From assembly GCA_023269825.1 (NCBI GenBank), contig JAGDWI010000001.1, forward strand, positions 120,492 through 184,491: a stretch of DNA of 64,000 nt, given 5' to 3'. Shown in pieces: positions 53,715 through 62,518 of the stretch (the stretch's first letter is position 1; every line of letters starts with the position of its first letter). A model generated the notes under the pieces. It saw only the letters and a list, made by a program, of their open reading frames with translations. It had not been told where the DNA came from and made no database searches. The position numbers and the translations under genes are program-made. The stretch is from Desulfurococcaceae archaeon (lineage in GTDB: Archaea > Thermoproteota > Thermoprotei_A > Sulfolobales > Desulfurococcaceae).

Positions 53715-55265
53715 CTATGACATTAGAGCACTAATGATTTTCTTTATTTTCTCAACTTTATTGAAAATTGACTCTGCTTCCATTTTTATTCTAGATATCT
53801 CCTCCGCGATATTATCCAAGAAGAACACACTTCTAAACCAGTTTTCGAAGTCGCCGTTATTAAGATGGTACATGATTGAATCCAATGGAGCTTTATTCAG
53901 TGCACTAAGAAACTCAGCAATCGATCTCGCGGATATCCCCGTGTACTCGCCCGTTGGCTTTTTGAAGTAGAATGCTTTACTCCACGGTAATTCTAAATTG
54001 GCTAGAGTTTTGCGTGGATTCTCCTTGATTTTCTCGGCGATAATCGAGATCAATAGTCCCAAGCTCTCCATCATTAATCCATGCGCTATCGAGGCATTCT
54101 TATAGGGTGAAAAGTACGCGTGTACCTCGCCAATGCTACCAAATTTTGTAGCCATGTAGTAATAGTGGTCGCTTATAGTGAGTTTTCTCCAGAGCTTAAT
54201 GATGTTCACATCACCTAATGCTTTAACATATGGTCTTAGCTCGCTCGCGATCCTGAACGCTTCCCACTGTAGCTCATTGCCCAGCCAAGCTGACAGATCT
54301 CTTTCATCAGCCCAACTTATAGTCGACCATGGTGGGACATCGTAAATATCCCTTGGATGATACCTATCTAACACCTCTCTTGGAGTAATGAACTCTAAGT
54401 TACTATGCTTCAACACTTCTCTAGGTAGCCATCTAAGGAACTCGTATATACCCGTTTCAGGCCAGTGGTGTTCTCCAAAGGTCTCGTAGTCAACCGCTAT
54501 TAATATTACGTCTCCAGGTGTTGATGCAAGCCACGCAGCGTACTTATCAGCTGTTAATGGGTATTGATCCCATCTTCTATCACTAAATCTGAATCCTATG
54601 TCATCACTTAATCTATAGTTTCTCGTGAGGACTCTCAAGTCGCAGTCTCGTGCTTTGTATACGTAGTTTGGACTACGCCAACCTAGAACCCAATCTACGC
54701 CCTCGGTCAACATGACTCTGTAACCCAGACCGTTGAGGAAACAAGCTACATCATTATTATATGTGAACTCGGTATTCTCAACGGTTACTGGTTCATATCC
54801 AAATAACTCGTTCAAAATTCTCTTGTGCTCTAAGACTTGTTCTCTTAGTTCCTCTAAACCATAGTAGGGCATGAATGCAACCATGCTGTGATAATATGTC
54901 TGCTGCGATAATTCAACCATTCCAGTATCAACTGCTTTATCCAATAATTCCACGATATCTCTCCTCCATCTAAGAGCCTGCTCTAATAGAACTCCACTTA
55001 CGCTAAAAGTCACCTTGAATGTTTTACTTGAATTCCTGAACATTTCAATGTTTTCCATAATGATTTTTGTAGCGGGAATATAACACCTATCAGCCACTCT
55101 GTTGAGCACGTATTTATTCAGCTCATTGTCAAATATAGCTTCCTCAATATCATTGACTTCTATTCTCCCGGTGAGAGCTTTCTCCATTAATGCATAGTGG
55201 ATGTTTCTATTCAACCTATATGGTTGATGAACCTCGAAAAACAGAATTATTCCTGGCAAGCACAC
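53715..55265 (-). CDS. GH57 family glycosidase (MJ1611-like alpha-amylase)
   Basis: A 516-residue GH57 protein of a different subgroup from its neighbour. Blocks seen: FFEVHQPYRL, MVELSQQTYYHSMVAFM, VENTEFTYNND with predicted nucleophile Glu166, and AVDYETFGEHHWPETGIYEF with predicted acid/base Asp259. This matches the archaeal MJ1611-type putative alpha-amylases that sit beside glycogen genes. No signal peptide, so intracellular. Start GTG 55265 is only about 20 bases from a strong TATA box, so the message may be leaderless. It leads the unit GH57-GH57-synthase. Confidence 0.92.
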   Translation of the reverse strand: MCLPGIILFFEVHQPYRLNRNIHYALMEKALTGRIEVNDIEEAIFDNELNKYVLNRVADRCYIPATKIIMENIEMFRNSSKTFKVTFSVSGVLLEQALRWRRDIVELLDKAVDTGMVELSQQTYYHSMVAFMPYYGLEELREQVLEHKRILNELFGYEPVTVENTEFTYNNDVACFLNGLGYRVMLTEGVDWVLGWRSPNYVYKARDCDLRVLTRNYRLSDDIGFRFSDRRWDQYPLTADKYAAWLASTPGDVILIAVDYETFGEHHWPETGIYEFLRWLPREVLKHSNLEFITPREVLDRYHPRDIYDVPPWSTISWADERDLSAWLGNELQWEAFRIASELRPYVKALGDVNIIKLWRKLTISDHYYYMATKFGSIGEVHAYFSPYKNASIAHGLMMESLGLLISIIAEKIKENPRKTLANLELPWSKAFYFKKPTGEYTGISARSIAEFLSALNKAPLDSIMYHLNNGDFENWFRSVFFLDNIAEEISRIKMEAESIFNKVEKIKKIISALMS

Positions 55266-55280
55266 ACCCGTTCTCAGCGA

Positions 55281-55290
55281 TTTTATATAA
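55281..55290 (-). promoter_or_regulatory. TATA box of the glucan operon
   Basis: TTATATAAAA on the minus strand. The spacing to GTG 55265 (about 16-26 bases) predicts transcription starting at or within a few bases of the start codon. Confidence 0.6.
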
Positions 55291-55317
55291 GGTTTAGTCT
55301 AACTTATATTCGTGTAT

Positions 55318-56757
55318 CTATATCCGTGGTGCAACCAAGTACTTTCTAGCCTCCAATAAGCCAGCGACAGGAATAGATATCCATAGTGGTCTATAAAGTG
55401 ACTCGTAGAAAAACTCGTATACAGCTCTCTCAACTACCCAAGGGTACAAGTAGATCCATATGTTCCGCACGATCTTGTTCTCATCATACCCAAGTATGTT
55501 TACACCATGCACTCTAGCAATATAACTAAACGTCATGGCGATGACGTGTCTTATTCTCCAATTAAACGTTGGATCGTTTTTCACCATCATAGTGGATGCA
55601 TCGTGCCTAGAGGCGCTAAACTTATTCATTAAAACTGCGTGAGATAAGTAATGGTAACTCCTGATCATTGAAGCAATGTCTCTGAGAAGGGGCTCCTTCA
55701 TAAGTCTTTCTTCTCGATTTCTCCCAGGTTCTCCCTCGAAATCAGTTATAACGAAATCTATTTCCCCATCTCCTACGTATATCATTTGAGCGAGGTGGAG
55801 ATCTTGGTGGGTTCTAGCCTTGTATAAGTCGCGCGTGTATTTCTCAAGGTAATTTACTGCTTCATATATAATGCTCTCAGCTTCCTCAGCGAGTTTCCTC
55901 CAATACTCGACTTCCTCCCTATCTCTTTTTTCAAGATTTATGGATAGCTTCTCGATTCTCTTAAGTCCGGAACTATACATTTTTTCCACTCTATTGATCC
56001 AAATAGTTAAATCCCGATCAGTAACGTTCTCTACTCCAAAGAAGTCTTCCTCGGAATCAGTGTTCAATGCGATATGCATTTCACCTATAATTACACCGAG
56101 TTTCGAGGCTAAACCTATAGTGTACCTCTCTTTTCTGCCTTCTAGGTAATCTAGTAAAGATGCGTAGAAAGGCGCCCCTCCATCTCCTAGGCCTTTAACG
56201 TAATCCATTAGTATTCCCGATGCAAGGTTATCAATGAATAATAATCCATGTACTTTTGGAATATACTTGTACTTTTTTCGAGCTAAATGTTTTAGGATAA
56301 GGGTTTCTATGTTAACATCGGGTAGTAAACGGTAACTCTTCAGAACAAGTGTTCCTTTATTTGTTTCGTAAACAGCGATGGAGTTCGTTGACTCCAGGGT
56401 TAGAGGACGTGCAACGTATACTTTAATATCCTCTATAGAACTCAACAATTCTACATACTTAGAAACCTTTAGTTTCATGAATTCATTCAAGTAATCCGGC
56501 GAATATTCTGCTTCAAGGAAGCACTCGTCATCGACACAGAAACCTCTATCTGTAAGCTCGCTCGGGATCTTCTCAGTCTTCATCAATGGAACATGGAAAA
56601 GAGCGTCACCTATTTTCATTAGTACAATGCTCAGTTTTCCTGTTGTATCAATAACATACGGTTCTACGTTGACATAGCTTCCTTTCCATGGCCACCACCT
56701 CGCATTAAACACGTAATTTCTGAAAGCAGCGTTGAATGTATCACTATTGATCATCAT
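55318..56757 (-). CDS. Maltokinase-like protein (aminoglycoside-kinase fold)
   Basis: A ~479-residue kinase-fold protein. The signature HQDLHLAQMIYVGDGEIDFV followed by ITDFEGEPGR matches the catalytic and metal loops of maltokinase (HGDxHLGQv...iDFEGEP), with Gln in place of the usual Gly after His. An N-terminal cap-like domain of about 130 residues and the EMHIAL helix are also as in maltokinases. The predicted reaction is ATP plus maltose to maltose 1-phosphate. The true start is ATG 56757, with GGAGGTG five bases upstream; an extra eight codons upstream are unlikely. Adjacent genes are GH57 enzymes and an ABC-2 permease. Confidence 0.82.
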   Translation of the reverse strand: MMINSDTFNAAFRNYVFNARWWPWKGSYVNVEPYVIDTTGKLSIVLMKIGDALFHVPLMKTEKIPSELTDRGFCVDDECFLEAEYSPDYLNEFMKLKVSKYVELLSSIEDIKVYVARPLTLESTNSIAVYETNKGTLVLKSYRLLPDVNIETLILKHLARKKYKYIPKVHGLLFIDNLASGILMDYVKGLGDGGAPFYASLLDYLEGRKERYTIGLASKLGVIIGEMHIALNTDSEEDFFGVENVTDRDLTIWINRVEKMYSSGLKRIEKLSINLEKRDREEVEYWRKLAEEAESIIYEAVNYLEKYTRDLYKARTHQDLHLAQMIYVGDGEIDFVITDFEGEPGRNREERLMKEPLLRDIASMIRSYHYLSHAVLMNKFSASRHDASTMMVKNDPTFNWRIRHVIAMTFSYIARVHGVNILGYDENKIVRNIWIYLYPWVVERAVYEFFYESLYRPLWISIPVAGLLEARKYLVAPRI

Positions 56758-56784
56758 GTAAACACCTCCATTAAATCCCATACT

Positions 56785-58032
56785 TCAAGTAGCTAGGAGA
56801 ACTTTTTCTCTATCCAGCGTTTTTAATGAAACAACCATGATAATAAGTGATAATACTATTAGTACGGAAATGCTTCCTAGGGATCTAGAGTAATCCCTGT
56901 ATACATAGCTCTGTATTACGAGTACACTGTGAGTATAAGGTACCAGTAATAGTGGATTCAAAATATTCTCTGGTAATTTGTAGAAATCTATGATCCAGCC
57001 TGCGACGAAGAACGCTAAACCAATTATAGAAAACATGCTTGCAATGTTACTAGCAGTCCTAATACCCTTCGTCCTAGTTATGAAAGGTAGTGAAATAGAT
57101 ACTGTTACTAGTATGGTGAGAAAAGCTGTGAATGCATGGAGAATTATTAAACCAGGATCAAAAACAGCCATGAACCATCCTCCCAGCGCTGTGACAAGTA
57201 TACCATAGTAGAGAAGCAAACCAATAATATCTGCTAGTGAAGCTATTAACCCTATTAGAGAGGATGACACGAGTTTAGTAACCAGAAGATCCCATAAACC
57301 AGCTGGAGAAGATAAAAGCATTTCAATGGTTTTCCGCTCTCTTTCACCGACAATGCCGTCCACGATAAAAGTAGATGCAGGGGTCACAATGAAAGTAAAG
57401 CTCAAAATAAGTAGTCTTGCTATAAATGGTTTTACTATATCCTCTATTTTAGCTGGTTCACCTGATGGACCAATATAAATAGGTATTTTTACTTGAACAG
57501 GGTTTCTTATAGCATCAACGTTTACATCAATTAATCCAGCTCTTCCAGCTAAATCCTTGATTTTCAGCTCGGAGACAGCATTCGAAATAGAAGCAATAAT
57601 ATTTTTAACGTCTTGTTCTGCTCGGTCAACTCTGTCGCCTGAAACACCGGCACGCTTGATGATCTCAACGTAAGCTACTTTATTTAAACTAGTCAAGTTC
57701 TCGGAGAAACCGAGCGGTATCTTAATTATTAAATCAAACGTAAGGTTCCTTAATGCAGCATCCAGTTCTTGTACTGTTTCAACTTTATATCCGCGAGATG
57801 ATAGATCACTAATTAGGTTATCTACAAACCATTTATTAGTTTCTTCTTCCACATCTTGGTTAACTACGGCGATGAATATAGGCTGATAGTATAGTAGGAG
57901 CGCTGTTAATATCCCTATTGCGGGTAGTGATATAAGTGGTAGGAGAATAGTTGAAATTAGGAGTTTTCTATCTCTTTTAATTTCTTTAACTTCCTTCCAT
58001 AACATGGCTTTTAACGCGTTAAAGGGCTTCAT
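56785..58032 (-). CDS. ABC-2 type permease (NatB-like)
   Basis: A ~415-residue exporter permease. One helix near the N terminus (KLLISTILLPLISLPAIGIL) is followed by a large extracytoplasmic domain of about 160 residues, then five or six helices with GERERKTIEMLLSSPAGLWD, the typical cytoplasmic coupling loop of NatB/YhgE-type permeases. Start ATG 58032 is chosen because AGGTGA lies six bases upstream; this overlaps the ATPase gene by 14 bases. It works with the ATPase just upstream. Substrate unknown. It is a paralogue of the permease at 61243. Confidence 0.9.
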   Translation of the reverse strand: MKPFNALKAMLWKEVKEIKRDRKLLISTILLPLISLPAIGILTALLLYYQPIFIAVVNQDVEEETNKWFVDNLISDLSSRGYKVETVQELDAALRNLTFDLIIKIPLGFSENLTSLNKVAYVEIIKRAGVSGDRVDRAEQDVKNIIASISNAVSELKIKDLAGRAGLIDVNVDAIRNPVQVKIPIYIGPSGEPAKIEDIVKPFIARLLILSFTFIVTPASTFIVDGIVGERERKTIEMLLSSPAGLWDLLVTKLVSSSLIGLIASLADIIGLLLYYGILVTALGGWFMAVFDPGLIILHAFTAFLTILVTVSISLPFITRTKGIRTASNIASMFSIIGLAFFVAGWIIDFYKLPENILNPLLLVPYTHSVLVIQSYVYRDYSRSLGSISVLIVLSLIIMVVSLKTLDREKVLLAT

Positions 58033-58750
58033 GTAGTTCACCTGTAGCGGCTTCAAATACTTCTTCAAGGTTTCTCGACGAGAACTTATCTAAGAGTTCC
58101 CTGATTTGGCCTTCAGCAATTATTTTCCCTTTAAATATTAATCCAACACGGTCACATAGACTCTCTATTTCAAGCATATTATGGCTACTTACAATGACTG
58201 AGGCCCTTGTTTCCTCAACGTATCTCTTTATCGCTCTCCTGATTTTTAGACTAGCGTGAACATCTAATCCAGCAGTTGGTTCATCGAGTAGAGCTATTTT
58301 AGGTTTTCTCATTAAGACTAGGGCTAATAATAGTCTCCGCTTCATTCCTTTACTGTAACCTCTGGTTAAATCATGAACTCTCTTATCCAGAGAAGCTAGC
58401 TCTAATCCGTAATTCAGGTTTTCAGTGGTCAAATTATATAGTTTTAAGTATAATAGAAAGTGCTCATACCCAGTAAGTAAATCATAGGTATCCGCATCCT
58501 CTGGTAAATACCCTATATATTTTCTTGTTTCATCAAAATCTGTGTAAGGGTTTAAACCAAGAACTTTTACTTCGCCACTTGTCGGTTTAATTAAACCAGA
58601 GATGATTCTTAGGAGAGTTGTTTTGCCAGCACCGTTCGGTCCAACAATACCATATATCTCTCCTTCACGTATACTTAAAGATACTCCTCTTAATGCTTCA
58701 ATTTTACCGTAGTTCTTATGGATGTTTCTAGCTTCAATTACAATGCTCAT
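58019..58750 (-). CDS. ABC-2 type exporter ATPase (NatA-like)
   Basis: A ~243-residue ATPase with Walker A GPNGAGKTTLL, signature LTRGYSKGMKRRLLLALVLM, Walker B IALLDEPTAGLD and H-loop IVSSHNM. The YSKGMKRR-type signature and YLPEDADTY loop are typical of the NatA/CcmA-like exporters. I choose ATG 58750 (MSIVIEARNIHKNYG), because the longer frame to 58807 crosses the likely promoter. Partner of the permease at 56785. Close paralogue of the ATPase at 62519, sharing the YLPEDA/YLPEEA and YSKGMKR features. Confidence 0.93.
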   Translation of the reverse strand: MSIVIEARNIHKNYGKIEALRGVSLSIREGEIYGIVGPNGAGKTTLLRIISGLIKPTSGEVKVLGLNPYTDFDETRKYIGYLPEDADTYDLLTGYEHFLLYLKLYNLTTENLNYGLELASLDKRVHDLTRGYSKGMKRRLLLALVLMRKPKIALLDEPTAGLDVHASLKIRRAIKRYVEETRASVIVSSHNMLEIESLCDRVGLIFKGKIIAEGQIRELLDKFSSRNLEEVFEAATGELHEAL

Positions 58751-58831
58751 CTCGGTAATACCCAATAAATAGTGTACACAGAAAACGATTATATTCTGTA
58801 ATACCACTATATTAGTAATCAGGGTGTTTTA

Positions 58832-59530
58832 TTGCTAGGATTTAGCGCTGGGGAACGGATCAAGTTATTTCTAGAGAAATACGGTGAAAAAGGATTAGTT
58901 GTTTTGAAGGCAGCTTATGATATCTCACAAGACCCAAATATTGATCACAGATTAGGAGACTTCAGTTATAAGCACTTAGTACTTAGATTAGCGACAATCG
59001 GTTTCAACTATAACCCTGTTAATCTCCTCAGAATACTTGAGAAAGAGTATAATATTATAGAAAAATCGTATTCCTCCGCTAATCAATCATGGTGGCGGTT
59101 TACAGATATTGAAGCAGTTAGAAGCGCTCTCAGCGAGCACTATGGGGCCTCAGTTGAAGATCCCCATGTGAAACTACTTCTCATAAAGTATAAAAGCATG
59201 GAGCCATTTTCCACTCTTGAAATGCTTAGACGCCTCGTTGCTAAAGAGAACTTAACTAATGGTGACAAAGAGATCTTTAAGAACTTCGTCTTCAATAGTC
59301 TCGAGAAAATAGTTGATCTTCTAAACAATATGGAGAAATACGGGGAAATATTCTCAGGGGAAATAAGTACACTGAGGGAGATATTGAACTTAGCCGACCT
59401 CGTATCCAGTAAACTTGAAAAACCTAAGAGTAGATTAAGTATTCGTGGAATTGGTGCTCTAGCGAATGTTGATACACGAGCTGGCTTCAACAAGAATACT
59501 ACCAGCTATGAGAGGGATTTTAGCTCATAG
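58832..59530 (+). CDS. Conserved-looking protein of unknown function upstream of ThiR-like gene
   Basis: A 232-residue, mostly helical protein. I do not recognise a family. It starts at TTG 58832 behind AGGGTG. YKHLVLRLATIGFNYNPVNL with RILEKEYNIIEKSYSSANQS and WWRFTDIEAV looks like a winged-helix unit, followed by a helical tail. Its 3' end overlaps the ThiR-like gene by 65 bases in another frame, so both are probably expressed together. A DNA-binding or accessory role is possible. Confidence 0.6.
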   Translation: MLGFSAGERIKLFLEKYGEKGLVVLKAAYDISQDPNIDHRLGDFSYKHLVLRLATIGFNYNPVNLLRILEKEYNIIEKSYSSANQSWWRFTDIEAVRSALSEHYGASVEDPHVKLLLIKYKSMEPFSTLEMLRRLVAKENLTNGDKEIFKNFVFNSLEKIVDLLNNMEKYGEIFSGEISTLREILNLADLVSSKLEKPKSRLSIRGIGALANVDTRAGFNKNTTSYERDFSS

Positions 59531-60341
59531 ACTAAGCGGAAGGGGGGTTAGTCAGAGAAAGATTTCATGGTTTCTTGAAGTAACGCAACCAATGATAAGT
59601 AAGATTTTGAAGAAACCCATCGATGAGTACTATGAAGAACTAGAAAAACTGGGTTTACCGAGAGAACTCATAGATCACTACGTAAATATATTACTAGATA
59701 CATCTGCAAACAGTAACTACGAGAGATTCATTGTAGTGTCATATACCATTATAAATCAAATGGCTCTAAGAGCCCTATGCAACACTAGGAACTATTTGTC
59801 GAGAATATGCTTTTCCGGAGAATTTAGGGATCCTGAAGTAGAGTACTATAAGAGCGTACTCTTCAAGATTTTAAGTATACGTGGATTAGAGAAAATAATA
59901 CCCGAAGTAGGTTCAAACCTAGTTTATGCACCCGAGAAACCCACTAATATTGGTGACATAATTGGTTTAACTGGGAGAATAGTTAAAGTATATGAAGGCG
60001 TAACGTACTACGGTGAACCAGTATACGGAGGCAGCAGGCACGTCGCTAAAATCTTATTATATGCATCGAAGTATAACCCCAAAATCAGGTTTTGCTTTAA
60101 CATAGTATGCAATAGTCGCGTTAAATCAGCTCTATTGAGAATTGAGGCGAAGACTATTGTAACAGGTCCACATATGAGTGAAGAAGAATTTTGGACAGGA
60201 ATAGAAAAGGCCGCCGAAGAATCTCCTAACATAATATGCGATCAAGGGGGACTAGGTTTAGAACCAAACACGTACATACTTGCAGAAGATTATTCACGAC
60301 TTGAATATTACTTGAAAAGAATAATGTCCGAGTTAACTTAA
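59466..60341 (+). CDS. ThiR-like regulator (HTH plus ThiN domain)
   Basis: A 291-residue protein. Residues about 10-55 are a helix-turn-helix region (ILPAMRGILAHRLSGRGVSQ, WFLEVTQPMISKILKK), as in archaeal ThiR proteins. Residues about 125-290 are a ThiN-like domain (NIGDIIGLTGRIVKVYEGVT, VYGGSRHVAKILLYA, NIVCNSRVKSALLRI, ICDQGGLGLEPNTYIL), the fold of thiamine-phosphate synthase. Stand-alone HTH-ThiN proteins are described as thiamine-sensing repressors in archaea. Whether this copy keeps catalysis is not decidable here. No thiamine synthesis gene is adjacent. Start ATG 59466. Confidence 0.85.
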   Translation: MLIHELASTRILPAMRGILAHRLSGRGVSQRKISWFLEVTQPMISKILKKPIDEYYEELEKLGLPRELIDHYVNILLDTSANSNYERFIVVSYTIINQMALRALCNTRNYLSRICFSGEFRDPEVEYYKSVLFKILSIRGLEKIIPEVGSNLVYAPEKPTNIGDIIGLTGRIVKVYEGVTYYGEPVYGGSRHVAKILLYASKYNPKIRFCFNIVCNSRVKSALLRIEAKTIVTGPHMSEEEFWTGIEKAAEESPNIICDQGGLGLEPNTYILAEDYSRLEYYLKRIMSELT

Positions 60342-60403
60342 GGCATTAACATTAAACAGTTACGATTAAACTAATAATAGAAAAGTAGTCCCCCTAGTAG
60401 AAT

Positions 60404-60426
60404 AAAGTGACGAGAAGTAAAGTGAC
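60404..60426 (+). repeat. Direct repeat of AAAGTGAC
   Basis: Two copies of AAAGTGAC (60404-60411 and 60419-60426), 15 bases apart, in the spacer upstream of the zinc-ribbon gene. May be a regulator site; short enough to be chance. Confidence 0.3.
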
Positions 60427-60510
60427 TAACGTAAAAACAACTATGTTATAAGAGGAAAAAGTTAACAACTGTTATCAGCATGAAGTTCAACATCTACATG
60501 AGTATTATGC

Positions 60511-60558
60511 TTTATAATTGAACCCATATCCAATTAAACCCAGGAAACTCGAGGAGGT
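60511..60558 (+). promoter_or_regulatory. Promoter and ribosome site that decide the start at 60563
   Basis: TTTATAAT (60511-60518) is a good TATA box and covers the in-frame TTG at 60518, which therefore cannot be the start. GAGGAGGT at 60551-60558 lies four bases before ATG 60563. Confidence 0.65.
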
Positions 60559-60562
60559 AAAC

Positions 60563-61165
60563 ATGGTTGACGCAGATTACTTTATACCTTTATATTGGAA
60601 GCCCTCATTGCTCATAACCATTGAGGAACAATTAATCGTTAAGCATAAAGGTTGCCTTATATGTGGGAGTAGAAATATTCAACTCATTAGACGAGAAGAA
60701 GTCCAGGATAAAAGCTCAATGGATTCTAAGATCGACTCGTTTATTTACCTGTGCAATAATTGCGGTGCTATAAGTAATTTAAGGTTTATTTATAAAAAAC
60801 CAAGTCAAAATGATGATCCATTGAGAGACGTTGTTTTCGTGTACGAGGAGCTTCTTGAATCAAGCTCCAAATCCATGATCCCTGACTATGGAGAATTCCC
60901 GCGTAAAATGGCTTTAATATATGATGAGGTGAAAAGCAATAAACCAAGTGTTTCAAAGCGTTTTCTTGACTTAGTGATAAATGATATAAATAGATACTAC
61001 AGGGAAATTAGGGATAGACAAGGTTTTGATGACGCTAAAAAAGTCAATCGTTTAAAACTCCTATTATCATTTATATCGCTACTTCCACTGGAGGACTATA
61101 GTTACGTGATCAATAATCTCCCACTGGAAATCCGAGAATATCTCGTTAAGAATTCTATTAGTTGA
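60563..61165 (+). CDS. Zinc-ribbon protein of unknown function
   Basis: A 200-residue protein. Residues about 30-70 hold two cysteine pairs, CLICGSRNIQ and YLCNNCGAISNL, typical of a zinc ribbon. The rest is charged and helical (RFLDLVINDINRYYREI, KKVNRLKLLLSFISLLPLED). No family recognised. It may bind nucleic acid or protein. Start ATG 60563 is fixed by a very strong GAGGAGGT site. Monocistronic, convergent with the ABC-2 permease gene. Confidence 0.72.
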   Translation: MVDADYFIPLYWKPSLLITIEEQLIVKHKGCLICGSRNIQLIRREEVQDKSSMDSKIDSFIYLCNNCGAISNLRFIYKKPSQNDDPLRDVVFVYEELLESSSKSMIPDYGEFPRKMALIYDEVKSNKPSVSKRFLDLVINDINRYYREIRDRQGFDDAKKVNRLKLLLSFISLLPLEDYSYVINNLPLEIREYLVKNSIS

Positions 61166-61242
61166 TTTGTGTAGCTTTTTAATGTTCAAAACAGATCCAA
61201 TAATCATCCGAGTATTTGCGCGGATAACCTATGTTTTTTAAT

Positions 61243-62514
61243 TCATTCTCTTCTCAGACGAATTCTGAGCCCTAGAACAACTATGTCTCTATTGAACAGG
61301 AATACTGCTATCGAGGTTAACAATATGCATACTGCTATACTTGATGCAAGAGATACCACTATGTAGATTGTTTCACCTGATATTAGTGATAGCATGTAAA
61401 CCATGGGTAAAGGTAAAACTATGAATCCCGCTAGAACCGATGTAGCTATATTAACTTGGAATCCAATGAAAGTGAATGCGAATGCTAAACCAAGATAGAG
61501 AAACATTACTGGCGTAATCAATAAACCCGCTGTTCTCTCATCCGATGCCATTGAACCTAGTATTATACCCAGTGAACCTGTTTCAAGTAAACCTAGGATT
61601 AACGCTATCGCTATGGAAACGATGAAGTGAAACGCTACATCGAGTCCTAACTGTCTTGAAAGCTCTGTTATGGAGCTAGTTATTACACTGTTATCAATTG
61701 ATTGAACTTCTCCCGGTATGGAGCCTAATGCTAATATAAATATACTAGCTAAGATAACAGCGGAGTAAATTATTGTAGCTACTGATGCGCCGATTATTTT
61801 CGCTATAACAATACTGCTTCTCTTAATGGGTTGTGCAAGTAGCATCTCGAAGGCTTTCTCGAGTTTCTCATATGCAACTAGTTGAGCCGCGTATCCTGCA
61901 TTAGTACCAATAAGTATGCCCACTAGTAATGGTAGCATTGTTATAAACGTGAGGAACCCCATGAGCAGCGCTGAATCCACTTCTCGACCATAGAATAATG
62001 CGGATCCATGTATAGATACCATGTACTCTCCACTGATTTCATACCCCAAGGTCTTGCTCACTACGTATGGTAGAATGTGCTCTATTAAGCTAGCGAGTTG
62101 ACTCAGTATACTAGTCTTTGCTTGCACTATGGTTGTTGATGGTGAATCTATTTTCACCATGCTTGACAAGTATAACGTTGTTAAATTATTGGTTATATTT
62201 GTAGTAAATCCTCTTGGGATCAATAATCCTACTCCAGTGTCTTCTACCGCTTCTCTTATATTTGAATAAATTTTTACTCTTCCGCCCAGGGTCTCATTAA
62301 TTGTTTTAACGAGCTCTTGCACGAATGCGGTGTTATCTTCAACAACGAAGCCTATATTCGATTGGAGAATTATTCTCTGGGTTTCCTCCGCGCTTCTCCG
62401 CATTATTCCTCCCATAGCAGCGTAGAATGCGAATAGTATCACTAGAGATATAATGAAACCAGGGTTCTTGAGGAACGCTTTTATTTCTCTTTTAACTAGT
62501 TGAGTTAAAACCAT
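61243..62514 (-). CDS. ABC-2 type permease (second NatB-like copy)
   Basis: A 423-residue exporter permease with the same plan as the one at 56785: one N-terminal helix (PGFIISLVILFAFYAAMGGI), a large outside domain, then five or six helices with the loop VAYEKLEKAFEMLLAQPIKR, the coupling-helix region (ekGTlE.LLatPi). It ends in basic RIRLRRE. Start ATG 62514 lies four bases after the ATPase stop, so the genes are coupled. Substrate unknown. Confidence 0.9.
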   Translation of the reverse strand: MVLTQLVKREIKAFLKNPGFIISLVILFAFYAAMGGIMRRSAEETQRIILQSNIGFVVEDNTAFVQELVKTINETLGGRVKIYSNIREAVEDTGVGLLIPRGFTTNITNNLTTLYLSSMVKIDSPSTTIVQAKTSILSQLASLIEHILPYVVSKTLGYEISGEYMVSIHGSALFYGREVDSALLMGFLTFITMLPLLVGILIGTNAGYAAQLVAYEKLEKAFEMLLAQPIKRSSIVIAKIIGASVATIIYSAVILASIFILALGSIPGEVQSIDNSVITSSITELSRQLGLDVAFHFIVSIAIALILGLLETGSLGIILGSMASDERTAGLLITPVMFLYLGLAFAFTFIGFQVNIATSVLAGFIVLPLPMVYMLSLISGETIYIVVSLASSIAVCILLTSIAVFLFNRDIVVLGLRIRLRRE

Positions 62515-62518
62515 GGTT

